Part shown: positions 25,028-34,989 of the stretch, piece by piece | Position numbering within the stretch: the first letter of the stretch is position 1 | Layout of the letters: every line of letters begins with the position of its first letter | Source of the DNA: Plantago ovata | Lineage: Eukaryota; Streptophyta; Magnoliopsida; Lamiales; Plantaginaceae | Assembly (NCBI GenBank): GCA_028274465.1 | Contig: CM051458.1 | Span: 35,414,692-35,478,691, forward strand | Reading direction: 5' to 3' | DNA: 64,000 nucleotides | Translations under genes and position numbers: made by a program | Notes under the pieces: generated by a model | The model's input: the letters and a program-made list of their open reading frames with translations, nothing else | Told to the model about the DNA's origin: nothing | Databases searched by the model: none

Positions 25028-26290
25028 GATAATTCTATAACGGATAAGTTGGTCATCTTAATTGACCAAGAAGTAAATATTAAAACTGAAATTAAAACTC
25101 TAAGATTAATTTCTATGATCACAATCAGCGACTAAATAACCTAGGACTGTAGCTTTATTTAGTTCTCACTATTTTCACATACTCTTGACCCCTATAAAGA
25201 GTACGAAATAATATCTTATAATAGTCGTAGTGAGCCAAGATCCATGTTGCATATTATAGCCCCAGCTATGGCTGATCACTATAATAGTCAAACAGGTAGG
25301 TCTCCAAACCAATTGTACAATACCAACTCTTGGTTTGATCAAAACTATTTTGATCGATGTCCTCAAATTATGCCTGACGCTATGGCGACTCAACATAATT
25401 CAAGTAAGTCATAACCATCACACGGCACCAACAACGGTCCTATGAAGGCAACTTTCTTACGGCAAACGAAAGTAAGCACTATGGGGATATTACCCAGAGA
25501 TTAGTAAGTCCATTTATCCTTCAATTAGATGGGTGACATCATACGATTCAATCGAGACTTAAATGGTTGGGGAACATTTAAATGGGGTATTTAATCGCTT
25601 GACCAAGATCCCTAACGTGCATCACATAATGGGTGCCGCATACCCAAGTCTCATGCAATGCGGTCCAACAAGTAACGAGTGCCGCCTACTCGTACATATC
25701 AATCGCGGACTAGCAAGTAATGGGCGCCGCCTACCCATGCATATGACAGATGCGGTCCGGAAACTAATGGGTGCCGCCTACCCATACAATAATAGCGGAC
25801 TAACAATTTTAAATACAATATTAAATAATTAAAGGCTCATGTAGACATTCAACACATGTGATACAACCAAGTGGAGCAAATAAGTAGTTGTTGTGGATTA
25901 TTATCATTATATGTAAGTCAGATATAATTTATAAATTCTCCAAGAATTTCGAAAATTTTTAAAACAAGTTTTTAATAATATATAATCTTCCAAAGCAATA
26001 TATTATTATTGAAATGTAGTTATAAACATTTATAAACTAACAAACATGTTACTAAATATTATAAACTTATATTTATGTCTCTAAACATTTTAATCACGTT
26101 CTAAAAGTATTAATAGGTTTTTAAAATAATTTATAAACCATTTATAAATTAAATATAAGTTTCTAAAACTCCAAGGACCTCTTTATAATTCTCAGAAAGT
26201 TGAAATTAAGTTTCTGGGTCAATTTGAAACATTTAGCAAAGTCTGGGTCATCAAAATAATCTGAAGTTCAAGGGCTGAGCCCAATAAGAC
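25028..26290 (-). mobile_element. Copia 5' leader region with a small tandem repeat
   Basis: This is sequence upstream of gag on the minus strand. It should include a leader and the 5' LTR, but nothing matches 18951-20856, so the 5' LTR is missing or beyond the gap. At 25628-25800 there are four units of about 45 bp built around ATGGGTGCCGCCTACCCAT and GCGGACC-like motifs. The rest is AT-rich with no recognisable feature. Confidence 0.5.
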
Positions 26291-26390
26291 NNNNNNNNNN
26301 NNNNNNNNNNNNNNNNNNNNNNNNNNNNNNNNNNNNNNNNNNNNNNNNNNNNNNNNNNNNNNNNNNNNNNNNNNNNNNNNNNNNNNNNNN
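26291..26390. other. Assembly gap, 100 N
   Basis: A second conventional 100-N scaffold join. The Copia element entering from the left does not resume on the right. Confidence 0.99.
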
Positions 26391-27037
26391 AAATCCGTAA
26401 ATGACTCAGCGCATGGTTAGAAAGACTTTTTACTTACTTAAAGATATGCATTCTTAAAGAGCACATGACGGAATAATAACAATTCCCCGCTCCGCTCACA
26501 TTTCCGCTAGCAGGGGCCAACTCAATGATCCTATCCGCATAAGACTCCCATCAGCACAGCCTTAATAGTGACATTGCTTATATAAAAAATAGAAAATTAT
26601 ATTGTAAGTAACACCAACATAGATTAGCTATTTAAGTATACTGTATATTACAAAAATAAATAGGTACCTATCGTTCGAAGCTCAAACATCAATTTTGCGG
26701 CACGCATCTCTTCTCGACCAAGGTAACATCACTTCTACTCGACTTCCGTGACTTTGTCCAATAACATTGTTATTATATGGAAGGGACAGAGGGGGTGAGG
26801 AGCTCATAAACAAGTATAATATTGATGATTAACAGGATGTGAAGATTGCAAAAGTGTACAAATTAGAAGTTCATGCGTAAACGACCAAAAGGAATACGGT
26901 ACATTACATTTGAAAATATGCAGCACCAAAGCATACACATAAAATTTAAAAAGAATATTGAACATGCAAATCAATAAGTATAATTTTCGAATGACATATA
27001 CCTATGTAATTTTACTACTAAACAATTAAGATATGGC
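26391..27037. other. Unassigned stretch after the gap
   Basis: AT-rich sequence, with a few non-AT islands near 26450-26560 and 26670-26760 that could be further exons of the minus-strand gene that follows. I cannot support a reading frame. Confidence 0.4.
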
Positions 27038-27553
27038 TAAGTAGAACATCTCACCACATAAACTGTGTGATCAGAATCGTTGATGTCACGATAAGCAACC
27101 AAATTGATACCGTTAGTCAGAATGCTGAGATCCGGCCTACACTGGGTACTTCAGCACCATAACACTTCACGAGCCTTGCCCGTGATTGACCCTCCCCTTC
27201 TGATACTTTGGTGGAGTATTTTCCTCCACATCAAACTTGCTGATTCTATATGTTTCTCCCTCCTTAAGCCTTTTGGTTAAAAACTTCAACATTCTCTTCG
27301 AAGAGACGTGCCTTGAATCAGTGCCCTATATGATTAAAACAAACCACAAATTAGTGTTGTTACTACAACGACATAACATAATAAAGGAACGCATAATAAT
27401 AATCACCTCATTATCAACTAAAATAGCCTCAACCCCGATGGGTTCTTGTTTGTATCCAACGAATTCAAAAGCTTGATAACCTTAACGGTGACGGTGAAAA
27501 GCTCGACACCCTGCATGTCCTTACAAAATCCTTAAGAGCAATTGGATTCATCT
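27038..27553 (-). pseudogene. DUF223/RPA70-like OB-fold protein, fragment
   Basis: On the minus strand an ATG at about 27553 opens a broken frame. Shifted frames read FTVTVKVIKL, then EFVGYKQEPIGVEAILVDNE, a GT intron (about 27350-27410), and then an exon with KFLTKRLKEGETYRISKFDV. The pattern of a beta-strand pair, 'ILVDNEG', 'L..GETYRISKF.V', resembles the OB-fold of plant RPA70-like and DUF223 proteins, which bind single-stranded DNA. A last piece at about 27040-27125 reads LTNGINLVAYRDIND. At least two frameshifts and a stop make this a pseudogene or an error-laden copy. Such genes are common as host families and as Helitron cargo; I see no Helitron ends. Confidence 0.45.
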
Positions 27554-28101
27554 TTTTTTTTTTTTTTTTGTTCGACTGATAACAAAATCGTAGCTTAAGA
27601 TTTTGCATTAGAGTCTGAGATGCAAGCGCATATATATAGTGAGTTTTTGGGATATATATTGTTAGTATATTTAAACGTTTTCTGGGAATATGTCGTTCCT
27701 TTTTTGCACATATATTAGTTTTGGATATATATCATCGTTTCGTATATAAGTTGGCGAATATGGAAGTCAAAAAATGCAAAAGAATAATTGAATTGTTTTT
27801 TATGCAGATTTTGAAGCAAGCAAAAACAATATTTAGGAAGATACTAACCGAGGATTCAGTCACCACAAAATCCTTTAAATTCGAGTGTTTTAAATACAGA
27901 AAGAAAATCGAATCAATACCATAATTTGTGTCAAGCGTGTAGTTAAACACATTGCTTTATTTAAACAATTTATTAAAGATGGAAGATCTACGCCCTATGC
28001 GTATTCCACAATTTAAAAAATTCGACTTCGAGTATTGAACGTAAATTCATATTAAATCAAGTACCAGTATCAAATGTTATAACAATAAACGATTATTAAA
28101 G
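27554..28101. other. AT-rich spacer
   Basis: Contains a homopolymer T run (27551-27568). No gene is supported; a 72-codon minus-strand frame at 27732-27950 has no recognisable motif. Confidence 0.4.
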
Positions 28102-28177
28102 AGCTGTGGTCGAGTGGATAGTAGTGAGTTTCATCATCATCCTCACCACCCGGTTTCAATTCCCTCCGGCCACAGCT
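28102..28177 (+). ncRNA. tRNA-like Pol III unit 1
   Basis: The unit opens AGCTGTGGTC and closes GGCCACAGCT, a 10-bp stem with one wobble pair, followed by a T run. An A-box-like TGGTCGAGTGG and a B-box-like GGTTTCAATTCC lie inside. The central arm here is GTGAG/CTCAC instead of the GTGGT/GCCAC of the other units. It is a tRNA-Leu/Ser-like relic lacking a proper D arm, so it is unlikely to be charged. It lies about 0.6 kb outside the tandem arrays. Confidence 0.6.
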
Positions 28178-28809
28178 TTTTAGTTATGGATTTTTTTGTT
28201 AAATTCTAAATCGATATTTTGTTAAATTCTCAACAAATAGACAACTTATTTAAATATATAGCAATTGTCAAGAAATATAATGACGTACTAAGAAAAAAGT
28301 ATTGAACGTAACAGTGACTCTATAATGTACCTGTCTAAGATCACATTTGTTACAAAACCTGCACACTTCACTCACATAAACTAACATTTTCTAGAACTAA
28401 AGTATATAACATTTGGTACATTCCAAAAGTAACGATGAAACGTGCTGCTGACACTAAACATGCTAGCAAATTGTAAAATCATACTTCATAAATAACCATG
28501 TGAAGTAGAATAAGTTCTAGGAAGTTTAGTCATGCAAAAAAGGGTAACATGAAAATGAATAATCATAAATAAAATAAAATTGATATATCATACATCCACG
28601 TCTTCATCCAAAATGAAATTTCACACGTCTACCTCTTTATTGAGAAATACTTAATGAATCAAAATAATTGTAAATAAACTTGAATGATTCAAAAAAATCA
28701 AACATGAATAGTGAAAATTCTAATTAAATGAAATATATCATACGTCTACGTCTTAATCCAACAACGGAAGACTAATAACGGCCATGAAATAACTCGACTT
28801 AGTATATAT
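28178..28809. other. AT-rich spacer
   Basis: Contains two similar pieces with the core TATATCATACATCCACGTCT (about 28582 and 28735), which recur near 31290. No gene is supported. Confidence 0.4.
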
Positions 28810-28814
28810 GTTAG

Positions 28815-30456
28815 TGTTGGTCCCTTTAAACAACAAGAAAAGACTAGAGGGGGGGGTGAATAGTCTTTTCAAACTTTCGTCGTTTAAAACTTTCTCAGCA
28901 AGTACTTATTACTTTCAGTAATGAGTTTGCTGATACTTAACTTTCTCAGCAAGCGTAAGTTACTTTACAGTAGCTTGATTTGCTGATACTTAAAATCAGA
29001 GAGCGGAAGTCTTTGATACAATAAGTGCTCTTTCAGTAAGTAAAGGTTTCAGCAAGTGAAGTGAGTGACTGTGTACAGACAGATATTAATTTGCTGAAAG
29101 CTAAATACAGTAAGTAAATCACACAAACACTTTTATAGTGGTATCTGAGAGTGACGTAATCTCTCAACTAATCCACTTTGTCCTTTCTAGGACTGAATCC
29201 ACTAAGATATGATTGAGGTTCCTTACAATCTCCTATCTAAAGCGATTCAACAGAAACCAAAGCACACTTGCTTTGTCTCCAACCTAAACTAGAGAACTCA
29301 ACCTTGTTCTCCACCAAACTTGGTACTTTTAATCAGCAAAACTATGCTCGATTAAGTTCCCCCTGAATATCACGCCTGAAAGGGTGTATTTTCAGTTAGA
29401 GAGTTTTGGGGTGAGATAACTTAATTATAACTTATTCAGTTACAACAAGTAATCTAAGAAACACAACTTGGAATACTTTGCAGTAAACAAGTTTGATTGT
29501 TTCTGGTGTCAAGACTTGTTCTTGTTCGAAAGAAAGAACACTTAACTAATTTCTTAGCCGAGTTTGTTCTACTTCTTCACAAGTAGCTTTTTCAAGCTTT
29601 AAGTCTTGGAACGGATCAATGGCAGTAAGAGTGTTTGAAGGTTTGTGAGTTTTTAAGCACAAGTGAGAGTTTGATCACGTTGTTGACACACTTCAACTCT
29701 TTGCCGGATGACCTCTATTTATAGTGCAAGTAAGGAGCCGTTTGAATTTCAAATCCTAAGGCTTTTGTTCCTTAACATGTCACTATCTTGCTTTTGTACT
29801 TTCAGCAGCGACTTTGTTTGTCTTCTAGTCTTCATGTCCTTCGCGTGCAAGCTTTGCATTAAATGCACATTTGAATAGAATTCAAACAGTAACATTGGAG
29901 CGCAAATTCACGTACATTCAGCAAGAGGTCACATATGTTTATCAGCAAGTGGTCAGTCTCAGTTTCAGCAAGCACAACCTACTCTGTCTTTCAGATTTTC
30001 ACTTATGCAATGCTGTTGCTGAACATTCCACTTCTGAACAACACGTGCCTTTGTAGATACCAGTCTTCAGCAATCTTCAAGTCTTCAAGTCTTCGAATTC
30101 TTCAAGTCTTCAGATCTTCAAAACTCTTCAAGATTCTGAGCGGTTTCTTTATTTGCTTCAATAATTTTGTTGTAATAACAAATATATCTTCAGCAAATGC
30201 TTCAATAGGTTATTTCTTTTCAGTAAATAAGATACATTAAGCTAAGCATCAATAAGTTATTTTCTTTTCAGAAAATAAAATACATCATACGCAAAAGAAA
30301 TAACTTATCTATCACCTAACTAAGTCATCAGCAAACGTTCCTCTTTTACAATGTCCTTAAAATTCTAAATTCCTATGGACCTTAAGAGTACTAGTTACTG
30401 GACTTTCCTTAATTTAGCATGGTTAATTGCTCATCAAAATTACAAGTTTCCTAACA
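28815..30456 (-). mobile_element. Solo LTR, Sirevirus family
   Basis: A complete 1642-bp LTR (TGTTGGTCCC ... TTTCCTAACA) is flanked on both sides by the same five bases GTTAG (28810-28814 and 30457-30461). Matching target duplications around a single LTR show that the internal region was lost by recombination between two LTRs. The minus-strand TATA box CTATAAATAG is at 29715-29724. The U3 contains a CTTCAAGTCTTCAGATCTTC-like repeat at about 30060-30135. Confidence 0.92.
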
Positions 30457-30580
30457 GTTAGTCTATCCTCCAGAAGTGGAAGAAAATGATCATATTTGAA
30501 AATCCGACTTCGATTATTCAACTTAAAGGCACATTAAATAAAGTACCAGTACCAAATATATCAATAATGAACGATTAAAA

Positions 30581-30632
30581 AGTTGTGGCCGAGTGGAATG
30601 TAGTGAGTTTCATCATCCGCTCTCGCCACAAC
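30581..30632 (+). ncRNA. tRNA-like unit 2, truncated
   Basis: It has AGTTGTGGCC at the 5' side and CCACAAC at the 3' side, so the closing stem remains paired after a C-to-T change matched by a G-to-A change. The A box is intact, but the B-box arm is deleted. A T run follows. Confidence 0.55.
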
Positions 30633-30800
30633 ATTTTTTTTTTAGTTAAATGATTTATTCGATTAATCACTGACTTAATAATTAATTTTCTATCGTAATT
30701 GTTACCGAAAAAGACTTAATTGTTAATATCACCAAATTAAAAGCAAAAAATATTACGTCAAAAACCAATACTTGATGTTGTCAACAATGAACGATTAAAA

Positions 30801-30873
30801 AGCTGTGGCCGAGTGGAATGTGGTAATGTTCATGGTATATGCCACCCGGGTTCAATTCCCTCTGGCCACAGCT
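30801..30873 (+). ncRNA. tRNA-like Pol III unit 3 (best preserved)
   Basis: This is a 73-nt unit. The perfect 10-bp stem is AGCTGTGGCC/GGCCACAGCT. The A box TGGCCGAGTGG is at 30806-30816 and the B box GGTTCAATTCC at 30849-30859, 32 nt apart. The central arm is GTGGT/GCCAC. A run of six Ts (from 30873) follows directly and would stop Pol III. The T-arm has only three clean pairs (GGG/CCC), so a canonical cloverleaf does not form. Confidence 0.65.
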
Positions 30874-31043
30874 TTTTTGTTTTTTCCAATTAAATGATTT
30901 ATTCCATTATATGACTGATTTAATAATTATTAATCTAGAGTAATTATTACGGAAAAAAACTTAATTGTTACAAATGGCAATTAAAAGCATAAAATATTAA
31001 TCGAACATCAATACTTGATGTTGTCAACAATGAATGATTGAAA

Positions 31044-31116
31044 AGTTGTGGCCGAGTGGAATGTGGTGATGTTTATGGTATATGCCACCCGGGTTCAAAT
31101 CCCTTTGGCCACAACT
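31044..31116 (+). ncRNA. tRNA-like Pol III unit 4
   Basis: Same 73-nt layout as unit 3. The stem is AGTTGTGGCC/GGCCACAACT, a compensated C-G to T-A change relative to unit 3. The A box is intact and the B box is GGTTCAAATCC. It ends in a run of at least ten Ts. The repeat period from unit 3 is 243 bp. Confidence 0.65.
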
Positions 31117-31261
31117 TTTTTTTTTTTCCAGTTAAATGATTTATTCGATTAATCACTGATTAATAATTAATAATCTAGAGTAATTATTACGGAAAAAAAC
31201 TTAATTGTTACTAAATAAAATTAAAAGCATAAAGTAAATTAAAGAAACGGTGTAAACATGA

Positions 31262-31822
31262 AAAATGAATAAGTATTAATAATTAAAATTAATATATCAT
31301 ACATCTACTTCTTCATCCAACATGAATAAATCAACGTGGTAGATAAATACGTCTACATCTTTATTGAGAAATACTTAACAAATCATAAAATTGTACCACG
31401 GCTAACTTGGTCATAAAATGTCTTTTTAATATATTCCAATGTTTTATCCCAGATCGAATCCACCATAATGTACGATAGAACTTCGAAGTGTTGATTGATA
31501 AAATCGATTTTTAAACATTGGCCAACAATGTTATAGTCATATAATTAATATCAAATTTATGTGATTGGGCACAAAGCCGGTAAATTACATTCAAATAAAA
31601 AGATACATTGAATATTAAATAATCAGACGAACAACCGTAGATACATATCTAATTATCAGCAAAACACCTATAGCAAAAATCACCATCAACAAAAACTAAC
31701 TCTGGAATAGAATGAATACAAAAAAACTTAGGAATACAAAATTTAGTAATGAACACGCCATCATATAATTTGCAAACTCCTTCCAACCCCGTTTCTTTAC
31801 ATTTCTTCAAATATAACAACCA
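31262..31822. other. AT-rich spacer
   Basis: Includes a further copy of the TATCATACATCTAC-type sequence near 31295. I see nothing else that I can support. Confidence 0.4.
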
Positions 31823-32289
31823 TCAAGGCATCGAAGCAATTTTGCCACACAGTAAGAATCCATCTTCTCTAATATCTTTGTCGTTATTCAACATTTTATA
31901 GATACATGTTGCGTAATCGGACATTGGATGATTCACTTCTATTAAAATGTCTAGCAAAGTTTGTACTCGATGGAAGGTCTTGTACTCGAAAACATCAACC
32001 TTAAAAGAAAAATAAAATATCATTAGTGAATGTATAATAGAATACAGATTGAATAAGAATAAAAAAAATACAAGACTGACTACGAATTGTTAGTGATAAT
32101 TGCAAGATCAAAGCTTTCGTAAAAGCATCCAACATCAAAAAAAAATTAATCAAGAAAATTAGACTAATCAATGAGTGAACAATTTCATCAGAATACAAAA
32201 ACAGTGATAAAAACTAACCCAATTAGCATCGAGCTTCATCTGTTCAGTAATGTCGTTCAATGCATCATCCCGGAAAAGAAAAGACAAAT
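31823..32289 (-). pseudogene. Two 3' exons of an unrecognised minus-strand gene, copy A
   Basis: The first exon is 32219-32289 (acceptor CTTCAG, donor TGG|GTTAG). The second is 31823-31999 (acceptor TTTTAAG) and ends in a stop. Joined, the frame is open: LSFLFRDDALNDITEQMKLD at the start, and a helical, Leu-rich stretch with HRVQTLLDILIEVNHPMSDY further on. Exon phase agrees across the splice. I do not recognise the family. Nearby copy B (33853-33924) is an exon duplicate, so this was a tandemly duplicated gene. The upstream exons are missing or unrecognised, so it is probably a fragment. Confidence 0.45.
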
Positions 32290-32343
32290 CTGAAGACATT
32301 CGAACAAAAATAAAATATCATTAGTGAATGTATAATAAAATAA

Positions 32344-33613
32344 GGGAAATTTATAAAAACTACCCCCACTGCTGCACCTAATTACGTTTCTTCCCCTGCT
32401 AGTTCAACAATTACATCTAGCCCCATTTTATCCAAAAATGTTGACCAACTTATAAATCTTCTCTCCCCAAACATGCCCTTACCAATATTTTTATTTTTTC
32501 ATTTATCTTTCCTTTGTTTTCTCAATATTTTCTTTTCCTTTTTCCTTTTTTTTTTTTCAGTAATCATCTTCTTCTTCGATCTCTAAATTCCGGTACCGGA
32601 ATTTTTCCGGTACCGGAGTTGTCCCCACACAGCTCCGTCGACCGGAGCTGTAAATAGCTCCGATCGGAGCTATTTGCAGCCCCAACCGGAGCTGTAAATA
32701 GCTCCCCGATCGGAGCTATTTGCAGCTCCGACGGAGCTGTAAATCAGCTCCGATCGGGGCTGTTTTCAGCCCCAATCGGAGCTGTTTAAACCTCCGATCG
32801 GAGCTAGCTTCGATTGGGGCTGAAACAGCCCCAATGGGAGCTGTAACTAGCTCCGACCGGAGCTTTTTACAGCTCCGATCGGAGCTGTAAAAAGCTCCGG
32901 TCGGAGCTAATTACAGCTCCGATCAGAGCTGTAAAATAGCTCCGATTGGAGCTATTTAAATAGCTCCGATCGGAGCTATTTACAGCTCCGATTGGGGTTG
33001 AAAACAGCCCCAATCGGAGCTGTAAATAGCTCCGGTTGGAGCTAATTACAGCTCCAATCGGAGCTGTAAATAGCTCCGGTCGTAGCGACCGGAGCTATTT
33101 AAAGCTCCGACCAGAGCTGCCAGCTCCGGTCGGAGCTATTTAAAGCTCCGGCTAGAGCTGCTAGCTCCGATCGGAGCTCCGATCGCCTTCTTTTTCTTTT
33201 TTTTTGTTTTTTATTTAATTTTAAATTATTTTTTGGAATTCTTGTTATTATTTATTTATTTATTTTAATATTATGGGGTTGATATTGAGATATAAAATGT
33301 GTAGGGACTTGTTTACAAAAATATTTGGATGATGTTGAAATTTTAAAAAATTATGTAGGTTAATTTTTGTAAATTAGAAATTTTGGAGTCAAATGTGCAA
33401 TAAAGAAAAGTTGATTGTGTTTGGGTGTTTCTGAAATCTGAATTTTAAATGAGGGCAAATTTGTCATTTCCAGGCCTTAATTCGCCGAAAGTCAAAGTCG
33501 TGGGGCTAGATGTAATTGTTTTTCACTAACGAGGGAAAATATGTGATCGATGAACTAGCAGGGGAAGATTCGTAATTGATGAAACTAACAGGGGGTCTGT
33601 ATGAAAATTACCC
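32344..33613. mobile_element. Mutator-like MITE carrying a palindrome block
   Basis: The 1270-bp element is flanked by a perfect 9-bp duplication ATAAAATAA (32335-32343 and 33614-33622), the size made by Mutator-like transposases. The ends are inverted: GGGAAATTT...CTTCCCCTGCTAGTTCA at the left, with a matching inverted copy at the right (GGGTAATTTT...CTTCCCCTGCTAGTTCA), extending past CAATTACATCTAGCCCC. An unoccupied related site (TATAATAGAATACGGATTG) occurs at about 33965, confirming insertion. It has no coding capacity; about 600 bp of palindromic units occupy its core. Confidence 0.85.
32590..33190. repeat. Dense palindromic repeat block in the MITE
   Basis: About 25-30 tandem copies of roughly 20-bp units such as GGAGCTGTAAATAGCTCC joined through CCGATCGG. 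Almost every unit is its own inverted repeat, so either strand could fold into many alternative hairpins. A CGGTACCGGAATTTTTCCGG palindrome opens the block at about 32590. GC content is much higher than the AT-rich surroundings. Confidence 0.88.
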
Positions 33614-33852
33614 ATAAAATAAGGATTGAATAAGAATATAAAAATACATACAATTCAATTATATTAAATAAAACTTACAATTAGCATCGCGAAATAGAAA
33701 TGTATTCTGACTAATCTTCTTGATTAGTGATAATTGCAAGATCAAAGCTTTCGTAAAAGCATCCAACGTAAAAAATAATCTAATCAAGAAGATTAGACTA
33801 ATCAATGAGTGAACAATTTAATCAGAATACAACAACAATGATAAAAACTAAC

Positions 33853-33924
33853 CCAATTAGCATCGAGCTTCCTTTGGTCAGTAATATCGTTCAATTCATC
33901 ATCCCGAATAAAACAAAGACAAAT
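33853..33924 (-). pseudogene. Exon of the unrecognised gene, copy B (frameshifted)
   Basis: Duplicate of exon 32219-32289 with the same acceptor (CTGCAG) and donor (TGG|GTTAG), but one base longer, which shifts its frame. The flanking introns also match copy A, with GTGATAATTGCAAGATCAAA repeated at about 32093, 33727 and 34053. Confidence 0.5.
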
Positions 33925-34416
33925 CTGCAGTCATAAGAACAAAAATTTCATATCATTAGCGAGTATATAATAGAATACGGATTGAATAAGAATAAAAAAA
34001 TACATACAATTCAATGATATTACAGAAATCAGGACTGAAAATGAATTGATTAGTGATAATTGCAAGATCAAATTCTTATCGAATTCGACTGATTTCAAAA
34101 GACAAAAAACGAACATTGATAAACAGGATACAAAATGAGGTTAGCTATATATAATCGTTTTTTAGGGTTTAGAAGATCCTTAATTCATGCAATGATTTTT
34201 GCTCCGTTTGAATTTTAAAATTACTTACCACATTATGTAAGCAAAAAATCTAAACATTCCATATATTTTGATTTTCAGCATTGAAGAGGCATGCATGGAA
34301 GGAAAGGAAAGACAATTAAAATTAAGACTTACCAAAACAACTTAAAGATATTGTTACGAACAAAAATATTAAATCGAAAACCAATACTTGATGTTGTAAA
34401 CAATGAGCGATTGAAA

Positions 34417-34488
34417 AGTTGTGGCCGAGTGGAATGTGGTGATGTTTATGGTATATGCACCCGGGTTCAAATCCCACTGGCCACAGTT
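34417..34488 (+). ncRNA. tRNA-like Pol III unit 5
   Basis: The stem AGTTGTGGCC/GGCCACAGTT keeps all ten pairs apart from wobbles. The A box is TGGCCGAGTGG and the B box GGTTCAAATCC. A long T run (more than 15) follows. One base is missing in the central arm relative to the other units. Confidence 0.6.
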
Positions 34489-34661
34489 TTTTTTTTTTTT
34501 TTTTCAGTTAAATGATTTATTCGATTAATCACTGATTTAATAATTAATAATCTAGAGTAATTATTACGGAAAAAAAACTTAATTGTTACCAGATAAAATT
34601 AAAAGCATAAAATATGAAATCGAACACCAATACTTGATGTTGTCATCAATGAAGATTGAAA

Positions 34662-34734
34662 AGTTGTGGCCGAGTGGAATGTGGTGATGTTCATGGTATA
34701 TGCCACCCGGGTTCAAATCCCTCTGGCCACAGCT
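34662..34734 (+). ncRNA. tRNA-like Pol III unit 6
   Basis: 73 nt, stem AGTTGTGGCC/GGCCACAGCT with one G-U wobble. The A and B boxes are intact, the central arm is GTGGT/GCCAC, and it ends TTTTGG followed by a longer T run. Its period from unit 5 is 245 bp. Confidence 0.62.
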
Positions 34735-34910
34735 TTTGGTTTTTTTTTTTTCCAATTAAATGATTTATTCGAATATAAACCTGATTTAATAACTCATAAT
34801 CTAGAGTAATTATTACGGAAAAAAACTTAATTGTTACTAAATAAAATTAAAAGCACAAAATATTAAATCGAACACCAATACTTGATGTTGTCAATAATGA
34901 ACGATTGAAA

Positions 34911-34983
34911 AGCTGTGGCTGAGTGGAATGTGGTGATGTTGATGGTATAGGCCACCTAGATTCAATTCCCTCTGGCCATAGCT
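34911..34983 (+). ncRNA. tRNA-like Pol III unit 7
   Basis: 73 nt, stem AGCTGTGGCT/GGCCATAGCT (two wobbles, no mismatch). The A box is weaker (TGGCTGAGTGG) and the B box is ATTCAATTCC. It ends with only four Ts, so termination may be weak. Its period from unit 6 is 249 bp. Confidence 0.55.
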
Positions 34984-34989
34984 TTTGCG

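Noticed and set aside
28815..30456. Left LTR of the Sirevirus that has its right LTR at 59237
   Set aside because: The same five bases GTTAG flank this LTR on both sides, so it is a solo LTR, and the bases after the right LTR (TTGTC) do not match.
32590..33190. CRISPR array
   Set aside because: Units are contiguous palindromes without unique spacers, and the setting is plant nuclear DNA inside a transposon.
28102..34983. Functional tRNA genes
   Set aside because: The T arm has only three pairs, the D arm is weak and extra bases separate the T arm from the closing stem, so the units are tRNA-like only.
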